Assembly: GCF_900105165.1 (NCBI RefSeq)
Contig: NZ_LT629740.1
Coordinates: 5,332,001-5,396,000, forward strand
Direction of reading: 5' to 3'
Source: Mucilaginibacter mallensis
Lineage (GTDB): Bacteria > Bacteroidota > Bacteroidia > Sphingobacteriales > Sphingobacteriaceae
Length of the DNA stretch: 64,000 nt
Shown: positions 8,082 to 16,617 of the stretch, one piece after another
How positions within the stretch are numbered: the first letter of the stretch is position 1
How the letters are laid out: every line of letters begins with the position of its first letter
The notes under the pieces: generated by a model
Told to the model about the DNA's origin: nothing
Database searches by the model: none
Seen by the model: the letters and a program-made list of their open reading frames with translations, nothing else
Made by a program: the position numbers and the translations under genes

Positions 8082-9080
8082 TCAAGCCAGTTCTTTTTCC
8101 TTTGCTGCTAAAAACTCTTTCCGTACTATAGACGACATTTTGTGATCACCTGTATGGCTCCAGCCAGGCGGCATAAAAATATAAAGCACCTTGTTTTTAA
8201 TGCCGGGAGCTTTTGCCACATCTTTTGCCAAAGCCACTATCTCGCCAAAATAGGCATCTAAAAAACTATCCTTCTTCATTGGCCTTGTAATGCCATATTC
8301 AATAGGCACATTACGGTCTTCGGGTTGATAAGTACCGAAAACCCTGTCCCATATATTTAACAGATTACAAAAATTGGTATCCATATAATTGGGATTTTTA
8401 GCATGATGTACCCGGTGGTGCGATGGCGTTAGGATGATATTATTTATAAACCCAAAACGGGCATCGTTTATCAGGTTTTCACCAACATGTATAAATGCCC
8501 CCCAGGTGCCATCAATAAACATAATTACAAACAGCATGGCAGGGTTTACACCCAGCAAAATACAAATAGAGGTCCGTACAATATCGGCATAAGGAGCTTC
8601 TAAAAAGAAATGCGCATAGGTAACTGATAAATTCATGCTGGCGGGTGCATGATGCGTGGAATGCAGGCACCAAAAGATCCGCACTTTATGCGCTAAAAAA
8701 TGGTAAATAAAATGTGCAAACTCCCAAACAATATAACCATAGATGAACCAATACCAGGTAAATGTAGTTTTTAAGATGGCATGCTTTTCAAAAAGACCAA
8801 TGCAAACTGCTATCATGGCAATAGAGATCAACCGGCCCACAAACGCGTTTAACACATAAGTAAAAAAAGAAATTTTATAGTCAATTACTTTAAAACGCTT
8901 GTAAAAAGCCGCCCTTATAATTTCAATGACCAGCAAAAATGGAATGAGCGGACCTAAAACGGAAGTAATGCCATGATAGGTTAACAGTTCATTATAGTTG
9001 CCTGATTTTAAAATATCTATCAGGCTACCAAAGCCAAAAAAGCCTGTAATTTCATTGTAAATAATTTTTAGGAATTCCAT
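8082..9080 (-). CDS. Sterol desaturase / fatty acid hydroxylase superfamily protein
   Basis: A 332-residue membrane di-iron enzyme if started at the ATG at 9080; a longer frame to 9131 adds 17 unremarkable residues. Histidine clusters typical of the superfamily are present: HFIYH, HSTHH and HHRVHH, lying between hydrophobic segments. The family hydroxylates or desaturates lipids using a membrane di-iron centre; the substrate here is unknown. Single gene, with its own downstream spacer before the nuclease-like gene. Confidence 0.88.
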   Translation of the reverse strand: MEFLKIIYNEITGFFGFGSLIDILKSGNYNELLTYHGITSVLGPLIPFLLVIEIIRAAFYKRFKVIDYKISFFTYVLNAFVGRLISIAMIAVCIGLFEKHAILKTTFTWYWFIYGYIVWEFAHFIYHFLAHKVRIFWCLHSTHHAPASMNLSVTYAHFFLEAPYADIVRTSICILLGVNPAMLFVIMFIDGTWGAFIHVGENLINDARFGFINNIILTPSHHRVHHAKNPNYMDTNFCNLLNIWDRVFGTYQPEDRNVPIEYGITRPMKKDSFLDAYFGEIVALAKDVAKAPGIKNKVLYIFMPPGWSHTGDHKMSSIVRKEFLAAKEKELA

Positions 9081-9146
9081 TTTTTTATAATTGATCGATT
9101 TTAAATTTATAAAGAATTTTTCTGATAACACATAGGTTATAAAATA

Positions 9147-9184
9147 AAAAGACCTGCAATATTTAAAAACTTCGCAGGCCTTTT
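9147..9184 (-). terminator. Minus-strand terminator between arr and the desaturase gene
   Basis: Stem of 11 bp (9147-9157 with 9174-9184) that is fully paired only in the minus-strand RNA, where the one imperfect position becomes a G-U pair; a T-run follows on that strand. It should end transcripts coming from arr. Confidence 0.65.
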
Positions 9185-9530
9185 GGTAATATCCCGAAAA
9201 ACTTATGTGTTGCCGATACGACGCCTGAAATTAATTTGAAAGAGAAGTAAGGTATATGTTTATGATAGATTCCTACTCACCTCGCCCAGCTATCCGTACA
9301 CCATAAATGTCCGGAAGATTGCATTTTCTGTTTTTAATTCCCTCCCCACGGGAGAGGGGTGCGGTTGGATGTGAAATGGCAGGGAGGGGTTTATACACCA
9401 AATAAGCTGTTAGCCCCCACCCTTCCCCGCTCCAAGGCGGGAATCGCACAAGGCCAATGCTCCCTCTTTTAATCTTCCGAACACCTATGAATCCGTGCAC
9501 GGAGAATCCATTCATAGAAATGCCCCTTTT
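9185..9530. repeat. Intergenic stretch with a G/C-rich imperfect palindrome
   Basis: No gene supported. At about 9340-9450 there are alternating complementary blocks (CCCTCCCCACGGGAGAGGGG; CAGGGAGGGG; CCCCCACCCTTCCCCGC; AAGGCGGGAATCG) of the kind that recur as dispersed intergenic repeats in many genomes. An 80-codon open frame across it (9273-9515) is compositionally driven and has no protein-like features. Further copies elsewhere in the genome are expected but cannot be seen here. Confidence 0.45.
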
Positions 9531-9977
9531 TTAGTCCTCTATTGCCTCAATACCTTGTTCTTTAAGTTTTGTTAATCCGCCTTTCATTGCTTTAACTTGT
9601 TCTGGTGAGTGTCCTTGCCAAATAGTAATCTCGCCAACAACCTTAAACGGATCTTTTGAGCGGTAAGACTTTGTTGGATTACCCGGGAATTTTTTGTCTG
9701 TTAAATTGGGGTCATCCTCAATTGTACCACTTGGCTCTACTAAATATATTCTTTCACGCCCTTCGCCTAAAGCAAGTTCAGCACCCCAGATAGCAGCATC
9801 AAGCGTAGCAGTGAGATAAATATATTTCGCCTTATTTTTTTGCCCATAGTTTGAGTTGATGCCAATTTTGATAAAGTCGCCTATCTTCAGGTCAGCCTTT
9901 GTTCCATGGAAGAACGTTTGAGCAAAAGGGCGATGAACTGTTTCATTCCATTTGTTCTCACTTTTGTTTGTTTCCAT
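9531..9977 (-). CDS. arr: Rifampin ADP-ribosyltransferase (Arr family)
   Basis: A 148-residue enzyme that transfers ADP-ribose from NAD+ to rifamycins and inactivates them. Family signatures are nearly continuous: FFHGTKADL, YLTATLDAAIWGAELALGEG, EDDPNLTDKKFPGNPT and SYRSKDPFKVVGE. The catalytic triad known from mycobacterial Arr (H19, Y49, D84) aligns with H24, Y54 and D89 here, all present, so the enzyme should be active. Full length. It is a single gene flanked by a repeat-rich spacer and a GNAT gene; chromosomal arr genes are common in environmental bacteria, so presence alone does not prove recent transfer. Confidence 0.93.
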   Translation of the reverse strand: METNKSENKWNETVHRPFAQTFFHGTKADLKIGDFIKIGINSNYGQKNKAKYIYLTATLDAAIWGAELALGEGRERIYLVEPSGTIEDDPNLTDKKFPGNPTKSYRSKDPFKVVGEITIWQGHSPEQVKAMKGGLTKLKEQGIEAIED

Positions 9978-10141
9978 TGTCGTTATATTGTTTTCGTCAA
10001 TGACACTCTTTTCATTGCCTATGTATATTAAAATTAGATTTAAAGATAACCTTTTCTATTTTATTAACATTTAAGAGCTGCCTTAAGTTTACCATTAACG
10101 ATGATTTGGACAGGGCTTATGTATCGCCAAACATGGCAACC

Positions 10142-10579
10142 CTATTCTTCTTTATATTGTAAATGAGCATTAGGGTTATATACTTCCAATAAATAGGAAG
10201 GATTTGCAAGATCAGTAAACTGAAATTGACGATACAAACCATGGGCATCTTTCGTATTCAGCATTTTCCTTCTCAAACGTTTTGACCATGGCTGCTCCAA
10301 TATATGAGCCAACATTTTTTTTGAAATACCCTGTCCTCTGTACTCCGGTAATACATAGATATCAGCGAACCAGCCAAAGGTGTAATAATCGGTGATGACT
10401 CTTCCAAAGCCAACCTGTTCGCCATTTACAAATGCACCTATACAAAATGAGTGCGTCAATGAATGGTCTACCAGTTCATACGGGATGCCTTTTGCCCAAT
10501 AGGAGTCTTCGCTCAGAAAACGGTGTATTTCCTTGACATCCATATGCTTTTTTCCTGTTTTAATGATTACTTCTGACAT
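10142..10579 (-). CDS. GNAT family N-acetyltransferase
   Basis: A 145-residue acetyl-CoA-dependent acetyltransferase. The acetyl-CoA loop is visible as VLPEYRGQGISKKML (R/Q-x-x-G-x-G/A) preceded by GFGRVITDYYTFGWFADIYV, and a late KMLNTKDAHGLYRQFQF stretch that is usual in the fold. Acceptor unknown. It is divergent from the MocR regulator, which is the likely controller of this gene. Confidence 0.9.
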   Translation of the reverse strand: MSEVIIKTGKKHMDVKEIHRFLSEDSYWAKGIPYELVDHSLTHSFCIGAFVNGEQVGFGRVITDYYTFGWFADIYVLPEYRGQGISKKMLAHILEQPWSKRLRRKMLNTKDAHGLYRQFQFTDLANPSYLLEVYNPNAHLQYKEE

Positions 10580-10618
10580 ATTTATTGTGGTTTTTTTACA
10601 AAAGTAGACAAGGACACC

Positions 10619-10660
10619 TAATGGATACAGATACAGTTTTGTTGTTTTTAATGAACACAG
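10619..10660 (+). promoter_or_regulatory. Candidate MocR operator (two direct repeats 30 bp apart)
   Basis: TAATGGATACAG (10619-10630) and TAATGAACACAG (10649-10660) match at 10 of 12 positions and start exactly 30 bp apart, about three helical turns, just before the MocR start and within the divergent promoter shared with the GNAT gene. MocR regulators often bind spaced direct repeats; the assignment is inferred. Confidence 0.4.
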
Positions 10661-10673
10661 TTATATTTACACC

Positions 10674-12089
10674 ATGAGGAACGATTTTTTGTACAGCGAG
10701 ATATCAAACAAAATTGCCAAACTGATCAGAAATGAAGTTTTAAAACCAGGCGACCGCCTGCCTTCAGTCCGAAAGTTGTGCCAGGAACACAGCATTAGCA
10801 TGAACACTGCCAAAAGGGTGTTCCTGGAACTGGAGGGGCAGTCACTTATCGAATCAAAACCACAGTCAGGCTACTTTGTAAGCCGGTTATCTTATCAAAG
10901 ACTCCCACTTCCGGAAGTAAGCAATCCTTCAGCGGTCAGCAACAATAAAGAACCTGATGAATTGATCAGGAAAGTTTACGCTAACATGGGCAAAAATGAC
11001 CTTACGCTTTTTTCCATTGGGGTGCCATCCAATGAATTATTGCCTTTGGCAAAACTGAATAAGGAAATGATGCATGCAACCCGTGAACTAAGGGACAGCG
11101 GCACAGGATATGAACAGTTGCAGGGCAATGAAAAATTGCGGAGAATGATTGCTGCCCGCTCTTTATCCTGGGGAGGAAGCCTTCACGAAAATGACCTGGT
11201 AACTACCGCCGGTGGAATGAATGCTTTATCCTTTTGCATGATGGCTTTGGGAAAGCCCGGTGATACCATTGCCATGGAAAGCCCGTGTTATCCGGGCATC
11301 TTACAACTGGCAGCAAGTTTGGGGCTAAAAGTATTGGAGTTGCCTACGCATCCAACCACCGGTATTGAAATGGAAGCCTTAAGGAAAGCAATCCCAAAAA
11401 TCAACCTTTGCCTGCTGGTTCCAAACTTCAATACACCTTTGGGCAGTTGTATGCCCGATGAACATAAAAAAGAAGTTGTGGAACTTTTGTCAAGGCATAA
11501 TATCCCGCTGATAGAGGACGATATATATGGCGATCTCTATTTTGGAACTCAACGCCCAAAATGTTGCAAGTCATTTGATAAAGATGGAACAGTATTATGG
11601 TGCAGCTCCGTTTCCAAAACCCTGGCGCCGGGCTATCGTGTGGGTTGGGTAGCACCTGGCAAGTACAAGGACCAAATCCTGAAACTAAAACTGGTTCATG
11701 CCATATCATCTTCAACTATTACGCAGGAAGCCGTAGCCAGCTTCCTGAAAAGCGGCCGCTATGAAAATCATCTTCGCAGGCTGCGCCAAACTTTGCAAAG
11801 CAATTATCAGCATTATATACAAGCTATAGCCGAATATTTTCCGGAAGGTACTAAAACAACCCGACCACAAGGCGGGCTTGCCTTATGGGTGGAGTTCGAT
11901 AAAAAAATCAATACCTCGGAGCTATTTGACAGCGCCATGAAACAGCAAATAAGTATTGCGCCGGGAAGGATGTTTACCCTACAGAATCAATTTGAAAACT
12001 GCATGAGGCTTTCTATCGGCGTACCCTGGTCTGAAGAAATACGGCAGAAATTAAAACTACTTGGCCTGTTAGCTTCGTCCATGCTATAA
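10674..12089 (+). CDS. MocR-type regulator: GntR DNA-binding domain fused to PLP aminotransferase-like domain
   Basis: A 471-residue transcription factor. Residues about 5-70 are a GntR winged helix (DRLPSVRKLCQEHSISMNTA), and residues about 105-465 a class I aminotransferase fold with the PLP lysine at K315 in SSVSKTLAPGYRVGW and the PLP-pyridine Asp in EDDIYGD (281-287). In MocR proteins this domain senses PLP or an amino compound rather than catalysing bulk transamination. It is divergent from the GNAT gene with a 94-bp shared control region containing paired direct repeats. Confidence 0.92.
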   Translation: MRNDFLYSEISNKIAKLIRNEVLKPGDRLPSVRKLCQEHSISMNTAKRVFLELEGQSLIESKPQSGYFVSRLSYQRLPLPEVSNPSAVSNNKEPDELIRKVYANMGKNDLTLFSIGVPSNELLPLAKLNKEMMHATRELRDSGTGYEQLQGNEKLRRMIAARSLSWGGSLHENDLVTTAGGMNALSFCMMALGKPGDTIAMESPCYPGILQLAASLGLKVLELPTHPTTGIEMEALRKAIPKINLCLLVPNFNTPLGSCMPDEHKKEVVELLSRHNIPLIEDDIYGDLYFGTQRPKCCKSFDKDGTVLWCSSVSKTLAPGYRVGWVAPGKYKDQILKLKLVHAISSSTITQEAVASFLKSGRYENHLRRLRQTLQSNYQHYIQAIAEYFPEGTKTTRPQGGLALWVEFDKKINTSELFDSAMKQQISIAPGRMFTLQNQFENCMRLSIGVPWSEEIRQKLKLLGLLASSML

Positions 12090-12093
12090 CCTC

Positions 12094-12119
12094 CTAAGTG
12101 TTCTAATAGATTCCCATTC
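12094..12119 (+). repeat. 26-bp direct repeat, copy 2
   Basis: Identical over 26 bp and in the same orientation to 6391-6416. This copy begins 4 bp after the MocR stop codon, and the shared ATAACCTCC upstream of it overlaps that stop. Confidence 0.85.
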
Positions 12120-12155
12120 TAACCCAATCTAAGTTGTCGCTCCCTTACTACTTAA

Positions 12156-12965
12156 TTATTTGGCAACAATAGTTTTAGTTTGAGTGGTATGGGCGCTGAA
12201 ATATCCAAGGGAAACAGGCGTAATATTTGTCGGCGGGTCCGACGGCGTTACACTGCCACCCGGTCCGTTGCTTTCCTGCTGTGCTAACGTAAGCCAGTAA
12301 AGATAAACAGGATGATCGATGCATTGCATTTCTACGGTCACATTATCTCCCGCGTATATATCGATGTCATTATCGTTATTCTCCCGAAGAACCATGTTAG
12401 TGGCAAGTCCGTTGTTAAATTGGTCGTTAGTTACAAACACATCTTTCACTTGTACCCCGTTTACATATTCAACAAAGCGGTATTGATTAACCACATCGGC
12501 AGGGTCATGATAATAAACAGAAATTTCCTTTTTAGGCTTGCTGCCGCTAGTAACAGCTTGATTTTTAGAAACGAGTGAATCTAAGTTGACAACCTGGGGC
12601 ATGGTAGAAACAGCCGTGTAAGTAACACCCTTTGTAAGCACAGTCATGGTATAGGTATTACCAGGAACACCTGTAAGCTGGCTATTGGTATAGGTACCGG
12701 ATGGCCCTTCTGTAAACTGGTAGCTATTGCCGGATTGGTCGCTAACGGTCACCGTTGCTCCGGACACAGCCGGATAGGTATTGGTATTCGTGAACGGCAC
12801 GTTAGTGCTTAACTTGACTATCTGCGGCCCGCTGCCATTAGTTATATTACCTTCAATAACGAGTTTTCCGCTATCATTTCCAAGTTTCAGGTCGATCACC
12901 TTTGTGCAGGATGACGCAAACAGCAGAAGGCCGACTATCAATGTATAAAGTTTAATGTGTTTCAT
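12156..12965 (-). CDS. DUF4249 family lipoprotein
   Basis: A 269-residue lipoprotein (signal ending LLLFASSC-TKV) of the DUF4249 family: VIDLKLGNDSGKLVIEGNIT, then Ig-like modules AVSGATVTVSDQSG and GVPGNTYTMTVLTKGVTYTAVS, with YRFVEYVNGVQVK later. These lipoproteins accompany a TonB receptor of the kind encoded 6 bp upstream, and are thought to act as its outer-membrane surface partner. Cargo unknown. Confidence 0.88.
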   Translation of the reverse strand: MKHIKLYTLIVGLLLFASSCTKVIDLKLGNDSGKLVIEGNITNGSGPQIVKLSTNVPFTNTNTYPAVSGATVTVSDQSGNSYQFTEGPSGTYTNSQLTGVPGNTYTMTVLTKGVTYTAVSTMPQVVNLDSLVSKNQAVTSGSKPKKEISVYYHDPADVVNQYRFVEYVNGVQVKDVFVTNDQFNNGLATNMVLRENNDNDIDIYAGDNVTVEMQCIDHPVYLYWLTLAQQESNGPGGSVTPSDPPTNITPVSLGYFSAHTTQTKTIVAK

Positions 12966-12971
12966 TTGAGT

Positions 12972-15293
12972 CTAAAATTTAAAGTTCCAGGTTACTGATG
13001 GTATAGGTGTCGCGAAAATACTGGTTTCCACGGCCTCTGTGGTGTTAGGAACGGTCTTGCTATCCCTGAACGTGATCGAATATGGTTCGCGGCTTCCGTA
13101 CAAATTGTAGATGCTGAAAGTCCAGCTGGAATGGAATTTCTTATGTTTCTTACCTTCAAACGTGGCGCCAATATCCAGCCTGTTGGTAGCCGGCTCGCGG
13201 TACCCATCGCGGCCCGAATAAGAGAATGTGGTTAGCCCCCCAACCTCATATTTACCCGTGGGATAAGTGACGGCTTGCCCGGTACTGTAAACAAATGTGC
13301 CCGAAAGTGACCAGCGCTTGGTAAGCTGGTAAATACCAACTACCGAAAGATCGTGTGTGCGATCCTGTGGTGCCGCGAAATAGCTGCCATTGTTGATGGC
13401 AGCAAACTTGTCTTCAGTTTTTGACAGCGTATAACCGACCCACCCGTTAAACCTTCCGTATTTTTTCTTCAGGAACAACTCCAGTCCATAAGCCCTGCCT
13501 GAGCCATAAACCAATTGTGATTCCACATCCTGATTTGCAATCAATTGGGCGCCGTCTTTATAGTCAATCTGGTTCTGCAGCCATTTGTAATAAACTTCCG
13601 CCGAGAATTCAAATAGGTTATCATCAAAGTTTCTGAACCAACCTGTTGAAACCTGGTCCGCGATTTCCGGTTTGATATTATTGCTACTCATTACATACAG
13701 GTCGGTAGGCGAACTGCTGGTAGAGTTGGTGAGCACGTGAATATTCTGGGTATTGCGATTGTAAGAGAATTTGACCGAACTCACGCTATCCAGCTGATAG
13801 CTTGCAGACAATCGCGGTTCCGGGCTAAAGTAATTCTTTACAACCTGGCCTGAACCGTAAGACTTGGTCGTAATCACATTTCCTGCCGCATCATAAGTAT
13901 TAAATGAACCCGGCCCCAGCAGCGAGAAATCGCTTAACCTAACACCATAAAGTATGCTTAACCTATCACTTACTTTCCACTCGTCACTAACATAAGCGGC
14001 ATTTTCAAATCCATAGCGGTGCTCTACATTTATGTCGTTAACCGTGTTTGAAGTTGATGATATATTGCCCGGGTCAATGGTATGGTGGATGACGTCTATT
14101 CCAAATTTGATCCGGTGACTGTTGCTGGCGGCGTATTGAAAATCTTCTTTAAAGTTGAGATCGGTTATTTTAGATGTAGCCTCGAAACTGTCGTTCGTCT
14201 GAAAGCTTTGGATCACATAATTATAGTTACTGTAAATAAGTGAAGTATTCGAAAAAAGCTTTGAACTGAATATATGGTTAAACCTGATGGTACCGGTTGT
14301 ATTACCCCAATTGGTGCCGAAAATGTTTTTTAAGCCCAGCACATCCTTGCCGAAATATCCCGATAGGAAAATAGCATTGTTACTATCGAAATGATAATTG
14401 GCTTTCGCATTCAGATCATAGAAATAAAGCGAACTCCCCTTCACTGTTGAATCTTTTGAAAGTTTGGTAAACACGTCGATATACGTTCTTCTCGCGCTAA
14501 CCATAAATGACCCTTTTCCACTGTCGATCGGGCCTTCCACCTTAATGCGTGAGGCGATCAGACCAATTCCGCCCTGCACGGTAAAATCCTTGGTATTACC
14601 ATCGTACATTTTTATATCCAGTACCGATGAAAGGCGCCCGCCGTATTCTGCAGGCATGCCACCTTTATATATACTCACATCTTTGATGGCATCAGAATTG
14701 AATGTGGAGAAGAAACCAAACAAGTGCGAAGCGTTATATACCGGGGCCTCATCCAGCAGGATCAGGTTTTGATCCGAAGAACCGCCGCGTACGTAGAAAC
14801 CGGTATTCCCCTCTCCCGCAGCTTTTACACCCGGCATTAAGGTAATGGTCTTCAGCACATCTTTTTCACCCAAAACAACCGGTACGCTATTGATCTGCGA
14901 CATGTTCAGTTTTTCTACCCCCATTTGAGGAGAAACGATCTGATCATTATTTGGCCTGTTGGAACTAATCACCACCTCAGTAAGTGCGTTACTTGCGGCT
15001 AGTTTAACATCAATTACCTGCGTTTTGTGCACCGATACCTGTTTAGAGATTGTTTGATACCCAACGTAAGTATAGATAAGTGTATAGTCACCCTCCGGCG
15101 CCGAAATGGAATAGAATCCATAGCTGTTAGTGGAGGTTCCGCTTTGCGAAAGCTCTTTGATACGCACGGTTGCACCAATCAGGGTTTCACCTGTTGAGGC
15201 ATCTTTAATAGTACCGCTGATAGTTCCATTTTTCTGTCCGAAAGCGGATATTACAGTTAATGATAGACAAAAAAATAAAAATAATCTGGCCAT
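12972..15293 (-). CDS. TonB-dependent receptor with carboxypeptidase-regulatory-like domain (DUF4249 partner)
   Basis: A 773-residue outer-membrane receptor. Signal peptide (LFLFFCLSLTVISAFGQ), CarboxypepD_reg-like domain at about 21-105 (GTISGTIKDASTGETLIGAT), plug at about 125-230 (LLDEAPVYNASHLFGFFSTF, GGMPAEYGGRLSSVLDI), then a beta-barrel ending VTWNFKF with a terminal aromatic. Forms a two-gene operon with the DUF4249 lipoprotein. It is divergent from a LytS/LytTR pair, and phased boxes upstream suggest direct control by that pair. Confidence 0.93.
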   Translation of the reverse strand: MARLFLFFCLSLTVISAFGQKNGTISGTIKDASTGETLIGATVRIKELSQSGTSTNSYGFYSISAPEGDYTLIYTYVGYQTISKQVSVHKTQVIDVKLAASNALTEVVISSNRPNNDQIVSPQMGVEKLNMSQINSVPVVLGEKDVLKTITLMPGVKAAGEGNTGFYVRGGSSDQNLILLDEAPVYNASHLFGFFSTFNSDAIKDVSIYKGGMPAEYGGRLSSVLDIKMYDGNTKDFTVQGGIGLIASRIKVEGPIDSGKGSFMVSARRTYIDVFTKLSKDSTVKGSSLYFYDLNAKANYHFDSNNAIFLSGYFGKDVLGLKNIFGTNWGNTTGTIRFNHIFSSKLFSNTSLIYSNYNYVIQSFQTNDSFEATSKITDLNFKEDFQYAASNSHRIKFGIDVIHHTIDPGNISSTSNTVNDINVEHRYGFENAAYVSDEWKVSDRLSILYGVRLSDFSLLGPGSFNTYDAAGNVITTKSYGSGQVVKNYFSPEPRLSASYQLDSVSSVKFSYNRNTQNIHVLTNSTSSSPTDLYVMSSNNIKPEIADQVSTGWFRNFDDNLFEFSAEVYYKWLQNQIDYKDGAQLIANQDVESQLVYGSGRAYGLELFLKKKYGRFNGWVGYTLSKTEDKFAAINNGSYFAAPQDRTHDLSVVGIYQLTKRWSLSGTFVYSTGQAVTYPTGKYEVGGLTTFSYSGRDGYREPATNRLDIGATFEGKKHKKFHSSWTFSIYNLYGSREPYSITFRDSKTVPNTTEAVETSIFATPIPSVTWNFKF

Positions 15294-15344
15294 AGTTGTT
15301 CATTTTGCTGCTAAACTATGGGCGGTACTGATATCAACGTTTCA

Positions 15345-15377
15345 TATTATACCAAAGTAGTTACTTATTATACCAAA
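15345..15377 (+). promoter_or_regulatory. LytTR-like box pair A (TonB receptor side)
   Basis: TATTATACCAAA occurs at 15345-15356 and again, identically, at 15366-15377; the starts are exactly 21 bp apart. Two direct repeats on one helix face at this spacing are what LytTR domains such as AgrA bind. The pair lies 52 bp upstream of the TonB receptor start. Confidence 0.6.
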
Positions 15378-15473
15378 CAGGTTGTAGCATATATAACTGA
15401 AAAGTTACATTCTATTTGATTCCAGCGGCATTCTCTGTTAGATCCATGAATAGAATAGGATATCAGATCGCTA

Positions 15474-15506
15474 TTTGGTATAATAAATAGTGGAGTTCGT
15501 ATAATT
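15474..15506 (-). promoter_or_regulatory. LytTR-like box pair B (histidine kinase side)
   Basis: The same 12-mer in inverse orientation, perfect at 15474-15485, with a second copy matching 9 of 12 bases at 15495-15506, again 21 bp apart. It lies 56 bp before the histidine kinase ATG and suggests autoregulation. It covers the alternative TTG at 15505, which argues against that start. Confidence 0.5.
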
Positions 15507-15561
15507 GAACAAGGTAAACAAACATGATTATTTACCTTTAAAATGTTTTAAAGTAAGTTGC

Positions 15562-16617
15562 ATGAATCCGGTGAGTAATGAAAAGCCTTTCAACAATGAT
15601 ATCATTCTGAGATTAATCACAGACCGCAAGTACAGGATCGTACGGCATTTAAGTTTAATTATTCTTTTGGGAGCGGGGTTTTATAACAGCAGAATGGGCT
15701 TTTCTGACCCGGTAAGCACATATGTCAAAATTGGCACATTTTTCATTTTGCTCGCGTTGTTTTATATCAACATGTATTGCTTAGTTCCGAGATTACTTTT
15801 TAAGGATAATTACCTGGGCTATTTTCTGTGGAATATCGTTTTGTTTATCCTGGTTCAGTCAATAGGATTTTATGCAAGGTATTTTGTTATCACTTACTTC
15901 AAACAAAACATTCACCCAAAGGACGAGCCGAATTGGGTTGCATTTTATTTTGTATTTATTGTGCTGATTGGTGCTTCCGCAGCAGTAAAGCTTTTCCAGC
16001 GCTGGATCGTGGATTCTCAACGGATCAATGAATTGGAAACGGCTACCATACAGTCAGAGCTTGAAAATTTGAAAAAGCAGATCAATCCTCATTTTCTTTT
16101 CAACACCTTAAATAATGCAAATGTCCTGACCAAAAAAGACCCGGAAAAAGCCTCGCAGGTATTAATGAAATTAAGTGATCTTTTGCGTTACCAGTTATAT
16201 GATAGCGTGCGGACAAAGATATTCCTGACCGCTGACATTCACTTTTTAGAGGATTTCTTAAACCTGGAAAAGATCAGGCGTGATAATTTCGAGTTCACCA
16301 TTACACAAGACGGAGCTCTGCGCGGACTGGAAATCCCCCCGTTATTATTTATAACATTTGTAGAAAATGCGGTGAAACACAATATTGACGCTGAAGAACG
16401 TTCTTTCGTATATGTATTTTTTGCTGTCGTAGAAGAGGACCTTAATTTCCATTGCATTAACTCTAAACCCAGAATAACAGTTAAGCGTGACGGAAGCGGT
16501 GGCTTGGGTTTAGCAAATGTAAAGCGCAGATTGGAACTTATTTATCCGGGCAGGCATGATTTAAGGATAACTGATAATGAGGAAACCTTTAATGTGCATT
16601 TAATTATAAAATTATGA
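15562..16617 (+). CDS. LytS-type sensor histidine kinase
   Basis: A 351-residue sensor starting at the ATG at 15562 (a TTG at 15505 is in frame but falls in a regulatory box). Four hydrophobic helices span about residues 25-140, followed by a coiled linker and a His_kinase domain with the phospho-acceptor motif QINPHFLFNTLNN and an HATPase N-box FVENAVKHN. No extracellular sensing domain is visible, so it may sense through the membrane helices. Overlaps the response regulator start by 4 bp (ATGA). Confidence 0.92.
   Translation: MNPVSNEKPFNNDIILRLITDRKYRIVRHLSLIILLGAGFYNSRMGFSDPVSTYVKIGTFFILLALFYINMYCLVPRLLFKDNYLGYFLWNIVLFILVQSIGFYARYFVITYFKQNIHPKDEPNWVAFYFVFIVLIGASAAVKLFQRWIVDSQRINELETATIQSELENLKKQINPHFLFNTLNNANVLTKKDPEKASQVLMKLSDLLRYQLYDSVRTKIFLTADIHFLEDFLNLEKIRRDNFEFTITQDGALRGLEIPPLLFITFVENAVKHNIDAEERSFVYVFFAVVEEDLNFHCINSKPRITVKRDGSGGLGLANVKRRLELIYPGRHDLRITDNEETFNVHLIIKL

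Noticed and set aside
9273-9515. 80-codon minus-strand frame between arr and the desaturase gene
   Set aside because: It runs through G/C-rich repeat blocks; residues such as RFPPWSGEGWG and TAPLSRGEG arise from repeat composition, not from a protein.
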